64,000 nucleotides of DNA from Tillandsia leiboldiana (GCA_029204045.2 CM055061.1:46462977-46526976); one strand, 5' to 3'; positions 25,401 through 37,955 are shown, numbered from the stretch's first letter. A program made the numbers and translations. Notes: generated by a model from the sequence alone, not told the origin.

Positions 25401-26429
25401 CCTCTTGTGAACGCGCCGCCACAAAAATCGGCCCAATATTCCATCGGAGTGATCCATGGGGCCTCACGGACTGAACTGTGACGGTAGAGACCAAAATCGA
25501 AGGAGCGTCGAAGTGCGCCGCGTCGCAGAAAATGCTCATGCTGCGGCCTCCAAAAATTCTCGGGATCCCAAAAATAAAAGAAAACCCGCTGTAGAACCTC
25601 CCTGCTGAAAATGGGCTCAAGATGACTCGGAAAAAGCCCTCAAAAGAAGACACAAGGTGCTATTTACAGCCCAGCCCACACACAAAAAAAATTCCAGATT
25701 CGGGAGCAGGAATCGGGCGCCCGAATCCGGCCCGACCCGTTACTGTGTGCGTCCGAATCAACTATAATGTGCCACGTGTCCATCCCGCGCCCCGCGCGCC
25801 CTGCGCACAAGCGCCCGCCAATCGCGGCGCGCCGCGTGGCAGCGCGGTCCACGGCGGGGACCGTGGGCCGCGGTTCACGACGGCCCAGCCGGGTCGCTGC
25901 GCCCGCCAATGAGCGGGTGACACGTGGCCTGGCGGGGTCCATGGTGCGCCGCGCCCGGCGCGCTGTCGCGTGTGCGTTGACCGGCCACTCCCCGCGCGCC
26001 ACGTGTCCAAGCCGAAGTCCGCTGGTCCCGGTGCACGCCCAATTTCGTGGACCAGCCTGCCCGCTGCCGCACACACGCCTGCCCGTGCCCGCTCTGCCGC
26101 CTGCCCATCGCCGCCGGTGCTGCCCTAGCCTGCTGGAACAGTAATAAAGTGTCTCGAAATCCGTGTTTTGGCATCCAGGCTCCGAAAAATACAAGTAAAT
26201 AGTCCATTTTCATCGTTTTCGCGTGCTGAGTCCAAATCCCATGTCCGTTTTACCAAATTCCACTTCTAAAATTTAGCGAAGGCATCCGGACAGGTAATCT
26301 TAATCCAAATTTCATGCTGGGTCCAATCCTGAGGTCCGATTTGCGCACATGCACCTCCATCATACCGAATAAGTCTCCAGAAGTCGCTGATCACACTGCA
26401 AAAGCTCTGCGTAGATCCGGGTCATCACA
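22490..26429 (-). repeat. 5' LTR of element A (3.94 kb)
   Basis: The minus strand starts TGTGATGACCCGG at 26429 and ends at TGTGTGACA (22490). It is the uninterrupted partner of 11489-19342. Its CpG-rich block at about 25740-26130 carries CACGTG motifs upstream of the promoter region. The right flank TTGTT completes the target duplication. Confidence 0.93.
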
Positions 26430-26434
26430 TTGTT

Positions 26435-26628
26435 GATGAGGAAGATAGGTTCGCATTAAAGAACAAAGAACCTATGAAATCTTGTTCAACATTTAAGAAG
26501 TACGCTAGACAGAAGACCACAAGGGGTAGTGGACTTCATATTAATGAGCCTCTTGCCGGTGTACAATCTCTACCTAGAGAATCTCCATGGATTGAAGGTA
26601 GATATGAACCATCTGCATCTACGCTACC
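26435..26628 (+). pseudogene. Unidentified split ORF, piece 2 of 3
   Basis: It continues the frame of piece 1 with no stop over 64 codons plus two bases. It is rich in charged residues (VDEEDRFALKNKEP, KKYARQKTTRGSG). It ends at the CTACC target duplication (26624-26628) of solo LTR G. No known domain is recognised. The exact phase match on both sides shows that A and G inserted into a once-continuous coding frame. Confidence 0.6.
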
Positions 26629-27907
26629 TGTGGGTTATGTTAATATGGATCTGAATTAGGGAAAAACCACCTAGAGGGGGGGGGGGTGAATAGGTGAAAA
26701 CAATAAACACACCAAATCTTTGCGTAAAAAATAACCCAATGCGGAAAATAAATAAAGTACGCAAGATTTACGTGGAAAACTCCATCACATGAGTAAAAAA
26801 CTACGGGACCGATAACACGGCGAAATCCACTATGATTAAACACGTACAAGGTGATTTACCGTAACCCTACGACTCAAACTTTTCCATACGCTCCTAGTTG
26901 ATCTTCTCCGCTCGCTCCGAACGCTCCTCGAATCCACGATTTGCGTCCCAACGCCGAATCCACGACGTCCAACGTCGAATCCACGACGTCCAACCGAATC
27001 CACGGTCTTCACCAATGTAGCACGTCTCGATCACACAAGCGCGCCTCGCCCCGAATCCACGAGAGCGGTAGCACCTTGAATCCACAAGGCCACGCGAATC
27101 CTCGCGCCGATTCTTGGTAAAATTGTTGTTTTTGTTTGGTGGTGATCCTCCGAATACTTAGATCAAAGATAGACAAGAAATACCATCTAAGTATTCTTCA
27201 ATTTGATTCTACAGAAAATAGGAGTTTGGAAACCCTAGAATCAAATCGAACAATATAGACAAAGAAACATGAATTTAATCGTGTTTTCCTTTCTTCTCTA
27301 TATTTGTGGATTTTTCTCTTTCTTAAAAGAAAATCTTTTTTGAGAAATCAAAAATCACTTTTTACGATGAATAAAAAGTCTATTTATAGATTAGATACAC
27401 TTGGAAGGAGATAAGCATCAAAAACTTCCAAAACATAATTTTTCCCGCACGGCGGTCCGGACTGGATTAAGTCTGATCCGGACTGTCGTCAATTTTCAGA
27501 AGATTTTCTGAAAAACGCAGTTCGGGGTCCGGACTGAAACAGAGGAGGTCTTGACTGTTCATGCATTTTTTGCAGAATTTAAGGTCCGGGGTCCGGACTG
27601 AAACAGGGGTGGTCCGGACTGGAAAATTGCATGAACCAAACCATGTTCGGGGTCCGGACTGGACGTGGCTGGTCCGGATCCTGAACTTCCAAAAAGTCCA
27701 GTTTTTTATTTTTATGCATCAAACTATATTCCAAGTGTTTCTAAACTACACAAATGTATTCGGATCACCAAAATTATTTAGTTAAACGAACCTGATTATT
27801 TCGAATCCATTTTTCTTGAGATTGATGTACATGATCCACAATTCTTCATCTTCAATCTTTAAGACTCAAAACACTTCACGAAATACGCCAACACAAAATC
27901 CTTAACA
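26629..27907 (-). mobile_element. Solo copia LTR G (1.28 kb), minus strand
   Basis: It is flanked by CTACC at 26624-26628 and 27908-27912, with TG...CA ends (TGTGGGTTATG on the left, CCTTAACA on the right). In its own orientation it carries a palindrome cluster with five GTCCGGAC copies (27456-27657), a TATA box (TCTATAAATAGA, minus strand, around 27380-27391), then degenerate CGTGGATTCG repeats (26930-27065). A C-run near the end (plus-strand G-run 26679-26689) matches LTR H at about 46300. It lacks an interior, so it is a solo LTR of a Sirevirus-like family. Confidence 0.88.
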
Positions 27908-27912
27908 CTACC

Positions 27913-28120
27913 TACTTTGACCTCTAGGAAGGACATGACAAAGGATAATACATCTATGTCCTCCATCCGTCAAGAGCAGAGGCGATTGTCTGCAGAACAA
28001 GAAAGAATGTCGCTGGATTTACAGCGTATGAACAGGAAGTGTTCGAAAATCTCAAGACTGCTCAAGGGAATTTTGAATAAATTTGGTTGCAGTAATTCAG
28101 AAAGTTCAGATCTAGGATGA
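27913..28120 (+). pseudogene. Unidentified split ORF, piece 3 of 3
   Basis: It resumes the frame of piece 2 (codon split two plus one across LTR G) and ends at TGA 28118-28120. This part looks like a coiled coil: SSIRQEQRRLSAEQERMSL and LQRMNRKCSKISRLLKGIL have heptad-like hydrophobic spacing. A polypurine-like AAAAAAGGGGAGAG lies about 150 bases downstream, as in Sirevirus elements whose last ORF precedes the 3' LTR. That context is suggestive, not proof. Confidence 0.55.
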
Positions 28121-28648
28121 ACAAGTTTTCCTTCTTCAGGGAATTTTGTATATATGTTTTTTGTTTTTAATTTAGTTCTAATGATATATTTTTTTTTTTT
28201 TTTGCAGGTTTTTACTTTTGAAATTTGAACTTTGCCCTCCTTTTTATTTTGGGTTGTTTACTATGACAAAAAAGGGGAGAGAACATTGAACATTGAGAAC
28301 TTTAGTACTTTGAGTAAGGTAAGTTGAAAACTTTGTACTCTGAGTACATGCCACTACTAACTATTTGACTAACTATTTAGGCATGTAATATTACTAACTA
28401 GTTGCTTGATAACTGACATATTTGTGAACTTGTTAGAATTTTGATATGACATTTAAACTTTTAAGGATTAGATGATATGTAAATCTTTGATTGCTTATTC
28501 TCATACATATCTGATAATTAATTTCATGGTAAGTATAAACTCTATCTCTCTGATTGCTTATTGAATATTTAAATTCTTCAGATATCTAACGATTTCTTTT
28601 GTCAAGAATTATTTCTTTTGCAGAGAGTACAAACGTCTAAGTCTAGAG
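28121..28648 (+). other. AT-rich sequence with a Sirevirus-type polypurine tract
   Basis: No coding frame is present. ACAAAAAAGGGGAGAG (about 28264-28280) resembles the polypurine tract of Sirevirus-type copia elements. The sequence after it does not match LTR G or H, so the expected 3' LTR is absent or unrecognised. A T-run is at 28190-28203. Confidence 0.4.
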
Positions 28649-28856
28649 CATAACACTCCTGAGCTGAGACGTGGAAAAAAAACCTCAGGTGTCACACCCC
28701 GCGGTCGAAATTGCGACCCGGGCTCGCCAACAGATCCGCCGCCTGCACGGGACTTCCCGCACAGACGAAGCGTCTAACCTACAAATAATATCTATAGCTA
28801 TACAAATATCAGAGTTGAAAAGAACCAAAGCTAAAGATATAAAAACTGAACAGCTG
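28649..28856 (-). mobile_element. Fragment F of an A/C-type gypsy element
   Basis: 28649-28689 matches the C interior next to the polypurine tract (about 51078-51113). It is joined directly to an LTR end (TGTCACACCCCGCGG, from 28690), skipping nearly the whole interior and the primer site. E2 then inserted at 28857, leaving only 167 bases of this LTR. The missing remainder should lie beyond E2 and B but is not found in the window. Confidence 0.75.
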
Positions 28857-31800
28857 TGTAGTAACCATAATTTTTAAAATCCAAATTTAAGTTTAAAATA
28901 ATTTTCAGAATTATTTAAATAGCAAAAATGGGCAATTAGTGGGTCAATAGTGACCCAGAAATGTCGACTTTTGATCGGGGTCTGATCTGGAAAATCCAAG
29001 ATCACCATTGCGATCGTCTCGTCGAAACATAAAAGTTTCATATTCATATGTTTTCGATCCGACGGTCGGATCTTCCATAAATCAGAAATCAAAAAGCGGG
29101 CCCCGCGACTTAAAGTGAATAGTAACTCTCGAATTTTGACCCCTCTCGATTGATCATTAGCCGAATTACTATTTAAAATCCCAATATAGCGACATGAGTA
29201 GTCAAACCTAACTATTTTCGACGTTCTAAGCGCAATGGCACTGACGGTTTTCGCGTTTGGCGACCCGGGTACATCGAAGTGCGTGCAACGCACTGTAAAC
29301 TGTCGAACTTAATGAAACAGCTTTTTATCCGAGCATCAAACGAACCAAACAAATACACTACTTGACAGGTCTCGACGAGCCGGACGTCGTGGAGAAGTCT
29401 GTTTCGCAATTCGTCGACCGGATTTCCTCGAAATGCGTGAAAAGTGCCGAAAAAGCAATATTTTTCTAATAAACCTACATATTTTATGTACCAATGTTAA
29501 TGGGGTTAATTCCTAAGGGTGCTGGGTGCATTTGTAACCTACCCATAGCCTGCTAGGGTTTGGGGATCAAGTGTGAACCGGGTTAAAGATATTTTGCAAA
29601 GAATCATTGCAATAAATGCAAGTTGGCCTTTGGTCTTCATGGGTGCAAGTCCCAGGGGTCTGTGGGGATTCAAAGCATCACCCAAGACTCCTCTACATCA
29701 CCCCAGACCAGCCCGGAGTGTGTGAGGCGGAAGACATCCACCCCTTGAGATCTAACCCGAGAGAAAGAGAGGGAGAGGAAGCTTGGACCAAACTTCTTCA
29801 AGGATTGGATCTGGAGTGCTCTGGGGTGTTCCCTGTGCCTGTGAACCATTTTGGATACCTGCTGTGGCCGCGCGAAGAAGAGGAAGTGAGAACCGGCTTC
29901 CTCCATCTTCCACAACTCCGGCCAAGGTAAGGATCTTAAACCAATGGTTGTTTGCCCCCCTGACCCATAGCAGTAGCTTAGTTAGGACCTAAGCTTTTCC
30001 CCTGCCAAGCCCGAGCTCCCCATGCACAATGGTTGGCCGGCGGGAGCAAAGTCTCGCCGGAAACCTAACCTAGCTCCGCCTCGGGAGAACTCCGCAACCA
30101 GTGAACCAAATAGGAAAATAAAATGGTGGACTTGGACTGTAGGAGCCAGTGACCATCTCCACCAAAATTGGTGAAGTTTGGTCAAGTAACGAAGTCGCAG
30201 ATCGAAACCCTAGATTTCGGGGTTTTGCACTTCGGCCGAGCTTCTTGCTCCGGCGCCGGCGCGCTTCCCCGCCGCCGGCCATCAACCCAGAAGTATTGCT
30301 GGGACCAAGAGGATCCCATCCATGCTTTTGCATGGCTACCATGCAGCCCGAATAAGGGCCAGCCATGGATGACCCGAAAATGAACCCCAACGTCGCCGCC
30401 GGCGCTCCGGCCAACTCCGGCCGGGGTATGGTGGTCGGGAAGATTCTTGTGGACCCAAAGAATACTTCCATCCAAGTTGTAAAGCTCCAAAGCACCTCTG
30501 TTGAAATTCACCATTAGAGCCCATTAAGCTCAAAATGGAGCTTTGCTCCCCGCCGCCGCCGCCGCACCCCAAGGCCAGCCACGGGTATGGGAAGCTTCAG
30601 TGAGGCAAATGGCACCTGCTGGTACTTTTGGTTGGGTCCCAGAACCTCTTGTTGAGTAATCACAAAAATCAATGCATGAGTCATCTTCTTCTTCCCGAGC
30701 TCCGGCCATCCGAGGGCTTGTGGCTTGCTCCGAGATGAGGGGAAATGCTCTAAATACTTAGTAGAATGTTTTGCTCCTAGAATCTTTGCCCCAGGTGCAA
30801 TGGTTGCTGAGAACCCAAGCTTGAAATTGGCTAAGTTGTATGTATGAAATTGTGCACACCAACTGTTTGTATAAATGCCTCAATGAAGAAAACTATGGAA
30901 TTAGGCTTCACAGTAAATATAAAAGTTGCTCCAAATAACTCCCTGAGCTTGATGCTCACTTCATATCAAGTTTGATCTGAGTGGATTAATGTTTGGAGCA
31001 TTGTGCTTATGTTAGTGAGCAAGGTTGATGGATCTTTTGATCCAGCCATTTCTGTGCTGCACTAGGGCAAGCACAGTGATTTGTAGGGTATTTTAAGCAT
31101 ACCTCTCAAACAGAATTTATATTGGTTAAGTATATGTTGAGTTCTAATGTAAACAAGCTCAAGGTTAAATGTTTGGCCAAAGTCCTGTTCTTGGACTATT
31201 TGAAAAACTGTAACAGTGAGCTCCTGGCTATTTTGGGGTCACTGGACGCGATGCTCGCGTTAGATTTAGGTTTTGAAGTCTCGGAGAAACAAAAATGCAA
31301 AATGGCTATGTTAGAGGAGAGTGTTATGGCCCGAAGTTTGCCGCGGGTTCCGTGCTGTCACAAATTGGTGAGCACGGTGTTCAACAAGATAAAAGTCACC
31401 TGCTGGAAGTGACGGTTCATTAAAATTAATTTTCAGTTAAGAAAACGAGCAAAAATAGTGCTCAAAATAGCATTAAAAGTGGGATTTTAAGAACCCTAGG
31501 GGTCTAAACGCAAAATTAACAGCGTATACTGTTTAGTAAAATGTTTAATTGATTCCTAAGCTTTTCGTTAGGAATCCTTCAGCTCTCGTTGAGCGGAAAT
31601 CGGATAACAGTCCGAGAATCGGCAAAATCGTCGATTTTACGGTATCCGGGTGGCAATCGCGCAATTTGAGAAATTGCGGCGGTTTCACCAGCCGACTGTT
31701 GAGTCCCAGTAGAATCTGGTTGAGCCAGCGGCAAGATTAAGCCTGAGTTTTTCCGGAAATTCAAAAAAAGGGAATTTTCTGAGGGGCAATTTGGTAATTT

Positions 31801-32226
31801 TACCAAAGATTAAATGAAAAAGATTATGTTGGTCTAAGTGTGGTTGACAAACACTGAGCTTAAGTAATTAAAAAGGTTTAAGATTGACTTGAAATAAGTT
31901 AGAGTTAGAGTTGATCCCTGATCAATATGTTTGATTCAGGTCTGTCCAGTTTGCATCTGGTTCTGAGCATGCTGTCGATTCAGTTTAGTCGCCTGCGTTT
32001 TGACAGGTGGGTTTATCTTCAGTCCGGGCTTTATCATTTCGGCCCTTTGTGTACGGTATTGGTTGGACTCCTGTTTTTGGTTAATCTAGGTTATATTTGA
32101 GCCTGTCTGCCTTTGATTGAGATATATTACTATTAGTTGCCATGCCTGATTGGACATTCTGATGATCTTGATTGCAAAGCCTGTACTGCTAAACACATGT
32201 ACTTTACTCAAACAATAATTTTTACC

Positions 32227-32294
32227 CAAGCTTCGCAGGGTCGCCTGCGTCTGTTCTTGTTTGATAGGACAAAGGCACTGCTCTGCGAGGTTTG
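32227..32294 (+). other. Foldback module, copy E2-a
   Basis: A 14-pair outer stem (32227-32240 with 32281-32294, G-T pairs allowed) encloses GCC/GGC, a 3x3 internal loop ending AAA, GTC/GAC, and the 16-nt loop TGTTCTTGTTTGATAG (32252-32267). See the finding on this module. Confidence 0.8.
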
Positions 32295-32545
32295 AACCCA
32301 AAAACCTGTTTTAATAATTTTGCTTAAAACTGTATGTGTTTGGACAGTATGATTTGGTCTATAGTTGCTAAACCTGGTTCTATTTCATAATGGATGTTGA
32401 TTATATTCCGCATTGCCTTCGTGATTGGCTGGTGTTATATCCTGATCTATGAGATTATTGATCATATTCCGCATTGCATTCGTGATTGGTTGTTGTTCAC
32501 CAATTATGCTGCTAGATACATGATTTTATTAAATAAATGTTTTTA

Positions 32546-32615
32546 CCGAACTTCGTAGGGTCGCCGGAGTCTGTTCTTGTTTGATAGGACAAAGGCAACG
32601 CTCTGCGAGGTTTGG
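32546..32615 (+). other. Foldback module, copy E2-b
   Basis: A 15-pair outer stem (32546-32560 with 32601-32615) has base changes relative to copy E2-a that keep the pairing. The inner stems are the same and the loop TGTTCTTGTTTGATAG is at 32572-32587. Confidence 0.8.
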
Positions 32616-33835
32616 ATCTAAAATATGTTTGTAAATTAATTTTCTCAAAAACATGTGTTTAGTCTGCATGATTGGTTAGTCTGCATGATTGGTATTCAGT
32701 TGCTTCCAGATCTTACGATTCGATTCCTGGATATTGTTATACCTGAATGTCAGCACTTCTGATTATTTTGATCCATGATTCATTGTTGCTGTTGATTGAT
32801 CCTGCATTTGAGTTGAGATTTGTTGTTGATCTTGCATTGAGTTGAGATGTTGTTATCATATTATTGTTGCATCCCAGAGGGGATTGTTCTGGCTTTTTGC
32901 CGATAACCGGTCTGTGGACCGTGAGCTTGAGCATTCGCATTGATCGCTCGCACCGCTGTACTTCACGAACATATCCGAGGTCGCTCCTCGTGCGCTTTGT
33001 TCTTTACCGGTAAAGTGGTTTGTTGAAAGACCCGTGACTCCCAAGGGGAGAATGTCAGCTAGGTTGGTGCTAGGTTGGGCAATTTCCCTGAGGTCTTGAT
33101 GACCAATATGGTGGCTTCTGATTGGGTAACTTGTTATTTCAGTTGTTGATGCATATGTTGCCTGTTCAGCCTGCTTTTATCATAACTCATGATTTTTGCT
33201 ATCCTCTAATTAGATACAATTCCATGATTATATATCTGCATATCCTAACTGTGATCTCCATTATTATGTATCTGCTTATCTTAATTGTAACCTCCGTGAA
33301 GATATATCTGTTGATCTCTATGTTGCCTATCTGTTATCCTAACTATGATCATTGCTTATCCTAACTGTGATTATATATCTGTTGATCGTCATGATTGCCT
33401 ATCTGATTATTCTAACCCCTGATTATTACTATCCTCTAGTATTGTATACCAGTAGGTACGATATGCTATTTCTCGGCTCGTCGTGCCCACTGGGATACAC
33501 TCCGGTGTATCTCACACCCTCGGGTGACTGTTTTTCAGGCCGAGCGGGTGCTGGGATGTCGGGACGTGTTGGTGAGATTCCGAGATAGAGATTGACCTTG
33601 GACAGCCGTGTATTTAGAAATAGTTAATTCAAGTGGTATTCAGATGTAATATATTTGTAAAGAAATCTGTAACATTGTTGTTGTTGTTGTTATTGTTAAT
33701 TGTAGTACGTAGTTAGTACTCTGATGATTGTTGCCAAGCTAGCCGTGCATATATAGAAAAGGCTCAATTCCATAGGGGATTGGGACTCTTCTATATATGT
33801 GGCGGTCTGTCATTGCCCTGGTTGATTTGCAACTC

Positions 33836-33883
<48 letters not shown>

Positions 33884-33913
33884 TTTACTGGTTTTTGAAC
33901 TCGGGGCGTGACA

Positions 33914-34586
33914 GATTAGATGGTATCAGAGAAATAGGAATACGATGCCTAGGTTTGGTTAGGAACGAACCCTAGGATGACTTGTGTCTACGAGAGAGCA
34001 CTGGGTTGTGGCATAGTAATTTGGACTTTAGGTCTGGTTCGTGTTCATGTTTTGGGAATTATTGTTATTGCAAGGTTAACCACAGTCGTGGTTTCGACCG
34101 TGGGCTTGAAGTTTCAGTGGAGCCAGAGGGCTCAGATCAATTATAGTATATGTGGGGAAAAGAGTGGCCCCGGTTCTTGAAGTAATTATTGGATTTAAAG
34201 TTTTGGAAAACGTTGGAATATAATGCTGAATTCTTGTTGTCGTGATGGTAGTAACCTTTGGTAAGGGTTATATCATCGGTATAGAGACTGTGTAGGGAGG
34301 TATATGATGTACCTTCATATGTGAGTTGTGTCCCCAACTAGTTGTTGGCGACAGATCTATGGTATTTCGCCTTTCTTTTGGTGAGCACGTTGGGCGGCCG
34401 ACAACGTACTTTCAAAAGAACTGAGAAATACTCTGCCCTGTAATGGGGAATATTCAGATTGGGTCTAAATGAGTAGCCTAAGAATTAACGACGCTTTGTG
34501 ACTAATTGTCAATTGCAAACCCGTTAAAGGCTTAATAGTGGTTTAGATAAGTTTCGGGGACGAAACTTCTTATAAGTGGTGGGTGA
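33914..34586 (+). other. Residual interior of E2
   Basis: It begins GATTAGA then TGGTATCAGAGA (33921-33932, primer site) and ends with the foldback AAGTTTCG-GGGA-CGAAACTT (34549-34568) and AAGTGGTGGGTGA (34574-34586). Between these, 34340-34460 is similar to E1 3310-3420, so it is a relic of the same interior with gag and pol removed. No ORF. Confidence 0.88.
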
Positions 34587-37500
34587 TGTAGTAACCATAA
34601 TTTTTAAAATCCAAATTTAAGTTTAAAATAATTTTCAGAATTATTTAAATAGCAAAAATGGGCAATTAGTGGGTCAATAGTGGCCCAGAAATGTCGACTT
34701 TTGATCGGGGTCTGATCTGGAAAATCTAAGATCACCATTGCGATCGTCTCGTCGAAACATAAAAGTTTCATATTCATATGTTTTCGATCCGACGGTCGGA
34801 TCTTCCAGAAATCAGAAATCAAAAAGCGGGCCCCGCGACTTAAAGTGAATAGTAACTCTCGAATTTTGACCCCTCTCGATTGATCATTAGCCGAATTACT
34901 GTTTAAAATCCCAATATAGCGACATGAGTAGTCAAACCTAACTATTTTCGACGTTCTAAGCGCAATGGCACTGACGGTTTTCGCGTTTGGCGACCCGGGT
35001 GCATCGAAGTGCGTGCAACGCACTGTAAACTGTCGAACTTAATGAAACAGCTTTTTATCCGAGCATCAAACAAACCAAACAAATACGCTACTTGACAGGT
35101 CTCGACGAGCCGGACGTCGTGGCGAAGTCTGTTTCACAATTCGTCGACCGGATTTCCTCGAAATGTGTGAAAAGTGCCAAAAAAGCAATATTTTTTTAAT
35201 AAACCTATATATTTTATGTACCAATGTTAATGGGGTTAATTCCTAAGGGTGCTGGGTGCATTTGTAACCTACCCATAGCCTGCTAGGGTTTGGGGATCAA
35301 GTGTGAACCGGGTTAAAGATATTTTGCAAAGAATCATTGCAATAAATGCAAGTTGGACTTTGGTCTTCATGGGTGCAAGTCCCAGGGGTCTGTGGGGATT
35401 CAAAGCATCACCCAAGACTCCTCTACATCACCCCAGACCAGCCCGGAGTGTGTGAGGCGGAAGACATCCACCCCTTGAGATCTAACCCGAGAGAAAGAGA
35501 GGGAGAGGAAGCTTGGACCAAACTTCTTCAAGGATTGGATCTGGAGTGCTCTGGGGTGTTCCCTGTGCCTGTGAACCATTTTGGATACCTGCTGTGGCCG
35601 CGCGAAGAAGAGGAAGTGAGAACCGGCTTCCTCCATCTTCCACAACTCCGGCCAAGGTAAGGATCTTAAACCAATGGTTGTTTGCACCCCTGACCCATAG
35701 CAGTAGCTTAGTTAGGACCTAAGCTTTTCCCCTGCCAAGCCCGAGCTCCCCATGCACACTGGTTGGCCGGCGGGAGCAAAGTCTTGCCGGAAACCTAACC
35801 TAGCTCCGCCTCGGGAGAACTCCGCAACCAGTGAACCAAATCGGAAAATAAAATGGTGGACTTGGACTGTAGGAGCCAGTGACCATCTCCACCAAAATTG
35901 GTAAAGTTTGGTCAAGTAACGAAGTCGCAGATCGAAACCCTAGATTTCGGGGTTTTGCACTTCGGCCGAGCTTCTTGCTCCGGCGCCGGCGCGCTTCCCC
36001 GCCGCCGGCCATCAACCCAGAAGTATTGCTGGGACCAAGAGGATCCCATCCATGCTTTTGCATGGCTACCATGCAGCCCGAATAAGGGCCAGCCATGGAT
36101 GACCCGAAAATGAACCCCAACGTCGCCGCCGGCGCTCCGGCCAACTCCGGCCGGGGTATGGTGGTCGGGAAGCTTCTTGTGGACCCAAAGAATACTTCCA
36201 TCCAAGTTGTAAAGCTCCAAAGCACCTCTGTTGAAATTCACCATTAGAGCCCATTAAGCTCAAAATGGAGCTTTGCTCCCCGCCGCCGCCGCCGCACCCC
36301 AAGGCCAGCCACGGGTATGGGAAGCTTCAGTGAGGCAAATGGCACCTGCTGGTGCTTTTGGTTGGGTCCCAGAACCTCTTGTTGAGTAATCACAAAAATC
36401 AATGCATGAGTCATCTTCTTCTTCCCGATCTCCGGCCATCCGAGGGCTTGTGGCTTGCTCCGAGATGAGGGGAAATGCTCTAAACACTTAGTAGAATGTT
36501 TTGCTCCAAGAATCTTTGCCCCAGGTGCAATGGTTGCTGAGAACCCAAGCTTGAAATTGGCTAAGTTGTATGTATGAAATTGTGCACACCAACTGTTTGT
36601 ATAAATGCCTCAATGAAGAAAACTATGGAATTAGGCTTCACAGTAAATATAAAAGTTGCTCCAAATAACTCCCTGAGCTTGATGCTCACTTCATATCAAG
36701 TTTGATCTGAGTGGATTAATGTTTGGAGCATTGTGCTTATGTTAGTGAGCAAGGTTGATGGATCTTTTGATCCAGCCATTTCTGTGCTGCACTAGGGCAA
36801 GCACAGTGATTTGTAGGGTATTTTAAGCATACCTCTCAAACAGAATTTATATTGGTTAAGTATATGTTGAGTTCTAATGTAAACAAGCTCTAGGTTAAAT
36901 GTTTGGCCAAAGTCCTGTTCTTGGACTATTTGAAAAACTGTAACAGTGAGCTCCTGGCTATTTTGGGGTCACTGGACGCGATGCTCGCGTTAGATTTAGG
37001 TTTTGAAGTCTCGGAGAAACAAAAATGCAAAATGGCTATGTTAGAGGAGAGTGTTATGGCCCGAAGTTTGCCTCGGGTTCCGTGCTGTCGCAAATTGGTG
37101 AGCACGGTGTTCAGCAAGATAAAAGTCACCTGCTGGAAGCGACGGTTCGTTAAAATTAATTTTTAGTTAAGAAAACGAGCAAAAATAGTGCTCAAAATAG
37201 CATTAAAAGTGGGATTTTAAGAACCCTAGGGGTCTAAATGCAAAATTAATAGCGTATACTGTTTAGTAAAATGTTTAATTGATTCCTAAGCTTTTCGTTA
37301 GGTATCCATCGGCTCTCGTTGAGCGGAAATCGGATAACAGTCCGAGAATCGGCAAAATCGTCGATTTTACGGTATCCGGGTGGCAATCGCGCAATTTGAG
37401 AAATTGCGGCGGTTTCACCAGCCGACTGTTGAGTCCCAGTAGAATCTGGTTGAGCCAGCGGCAAGATTAAGCCTGAGTTTTTCCGGAAATTCAAAAAAAG

Positions 37501-37955
37501 GGAATTTTCTGAGGGGCAATTTGGTAATTTTACCAAAGATTAAATGAAAAAGATTATGTTGGTCTAAGTGTGGTTGACAAACACTGAGCTTAAGTAATTA
37601 AAAAGGTTTAAGATTGACTTGAAATAAGTTAGAGTTAGAGTTGATCCCTGATCAATATGTTTGATTCAGGTCTGTCCAGTTTGCATCTGGTTCTGAGCAT
37701 GCTGTCGATTCAGTTTAGTCGCCTGCGTTTTGACAGGTGGGTTTATCTTCAGTCCGGGCTTTATCATTTCGGCCCTCTGTGTACGGTATTGGTTGGACTC
37801 CTGTTTTTGGTTAATCTAGGTTATATTTGAGCCTGTCTGCCTTTGATTGAGATATATTACTATTAGTTGCCATGCCTGATTGGACATTCTGATGATCTTG
37901 ATTGCAAAGCCTGTACTGCTAAACACATGTACTTTACTCAAACAATAATTTTACC

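Larger units (their letters stand above)
11489..26429 (-). mobile_element. Ty3/gypsy element A, complete but non-autonomous, minus strand
   Basis: Both LTRs, a primer-binding site (22469-22481, reverse complement of TGGTATCAGAGCC), a polypurine tract (19343-19359, reverse) and a perfect TTGTT duplication are present. In element order: 5' LTR 22490-26429, interior 19343-22489 (3.15 kb), 3' LTR 11489-19342, which is interrupted by solo LTR E3. The interior holds only scraps of gag, reverse transcriptase and RNase H. The two LTRs differ by several percent, so A is older than E1 and E2. Confidence 0.93.
28857..33913 (+). repeat. 5' LTR of E2
   Basis: It runs from TGTAGTAACCATAATTTTT to CGGGGCGTGACA. 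It shares its first part and last kilobase with E1 and E3 but has an extra block (about 31900-32660) with two foldback modules. Other features are the splice-donor-like site at 29926/29927, the foldbacks at 32891-32921 and 33003-33016, and a 40-base A-tract at 33841-33880 close to its end. Paired frames such as 29616-29930 recur in the 3' LTR only because the LTRs are duplicates. Confidence 0.93.

Noticed and set aside
32227..32615. Hammerhead or other known self-cleaving ribozyme for the foldback module
   Set aside because: The CTGATGA and GAAA core elements are absent, and the 16-nt loop fits no ribozyme consensus I know.
33841..33880. A-tract as the tail of a SINE or LINE
   Set aside because: It sits at the same place in every E family LTR and is followed by the common LTR terminus.
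29616..36302. Duplicated frames with identical proteins at 29616-29930 and 35346-35660, and similar pairs
   Set aside because: They are the same stretch in the two LTRs of E2, not a duplicated gene, and no protein family is recognised.
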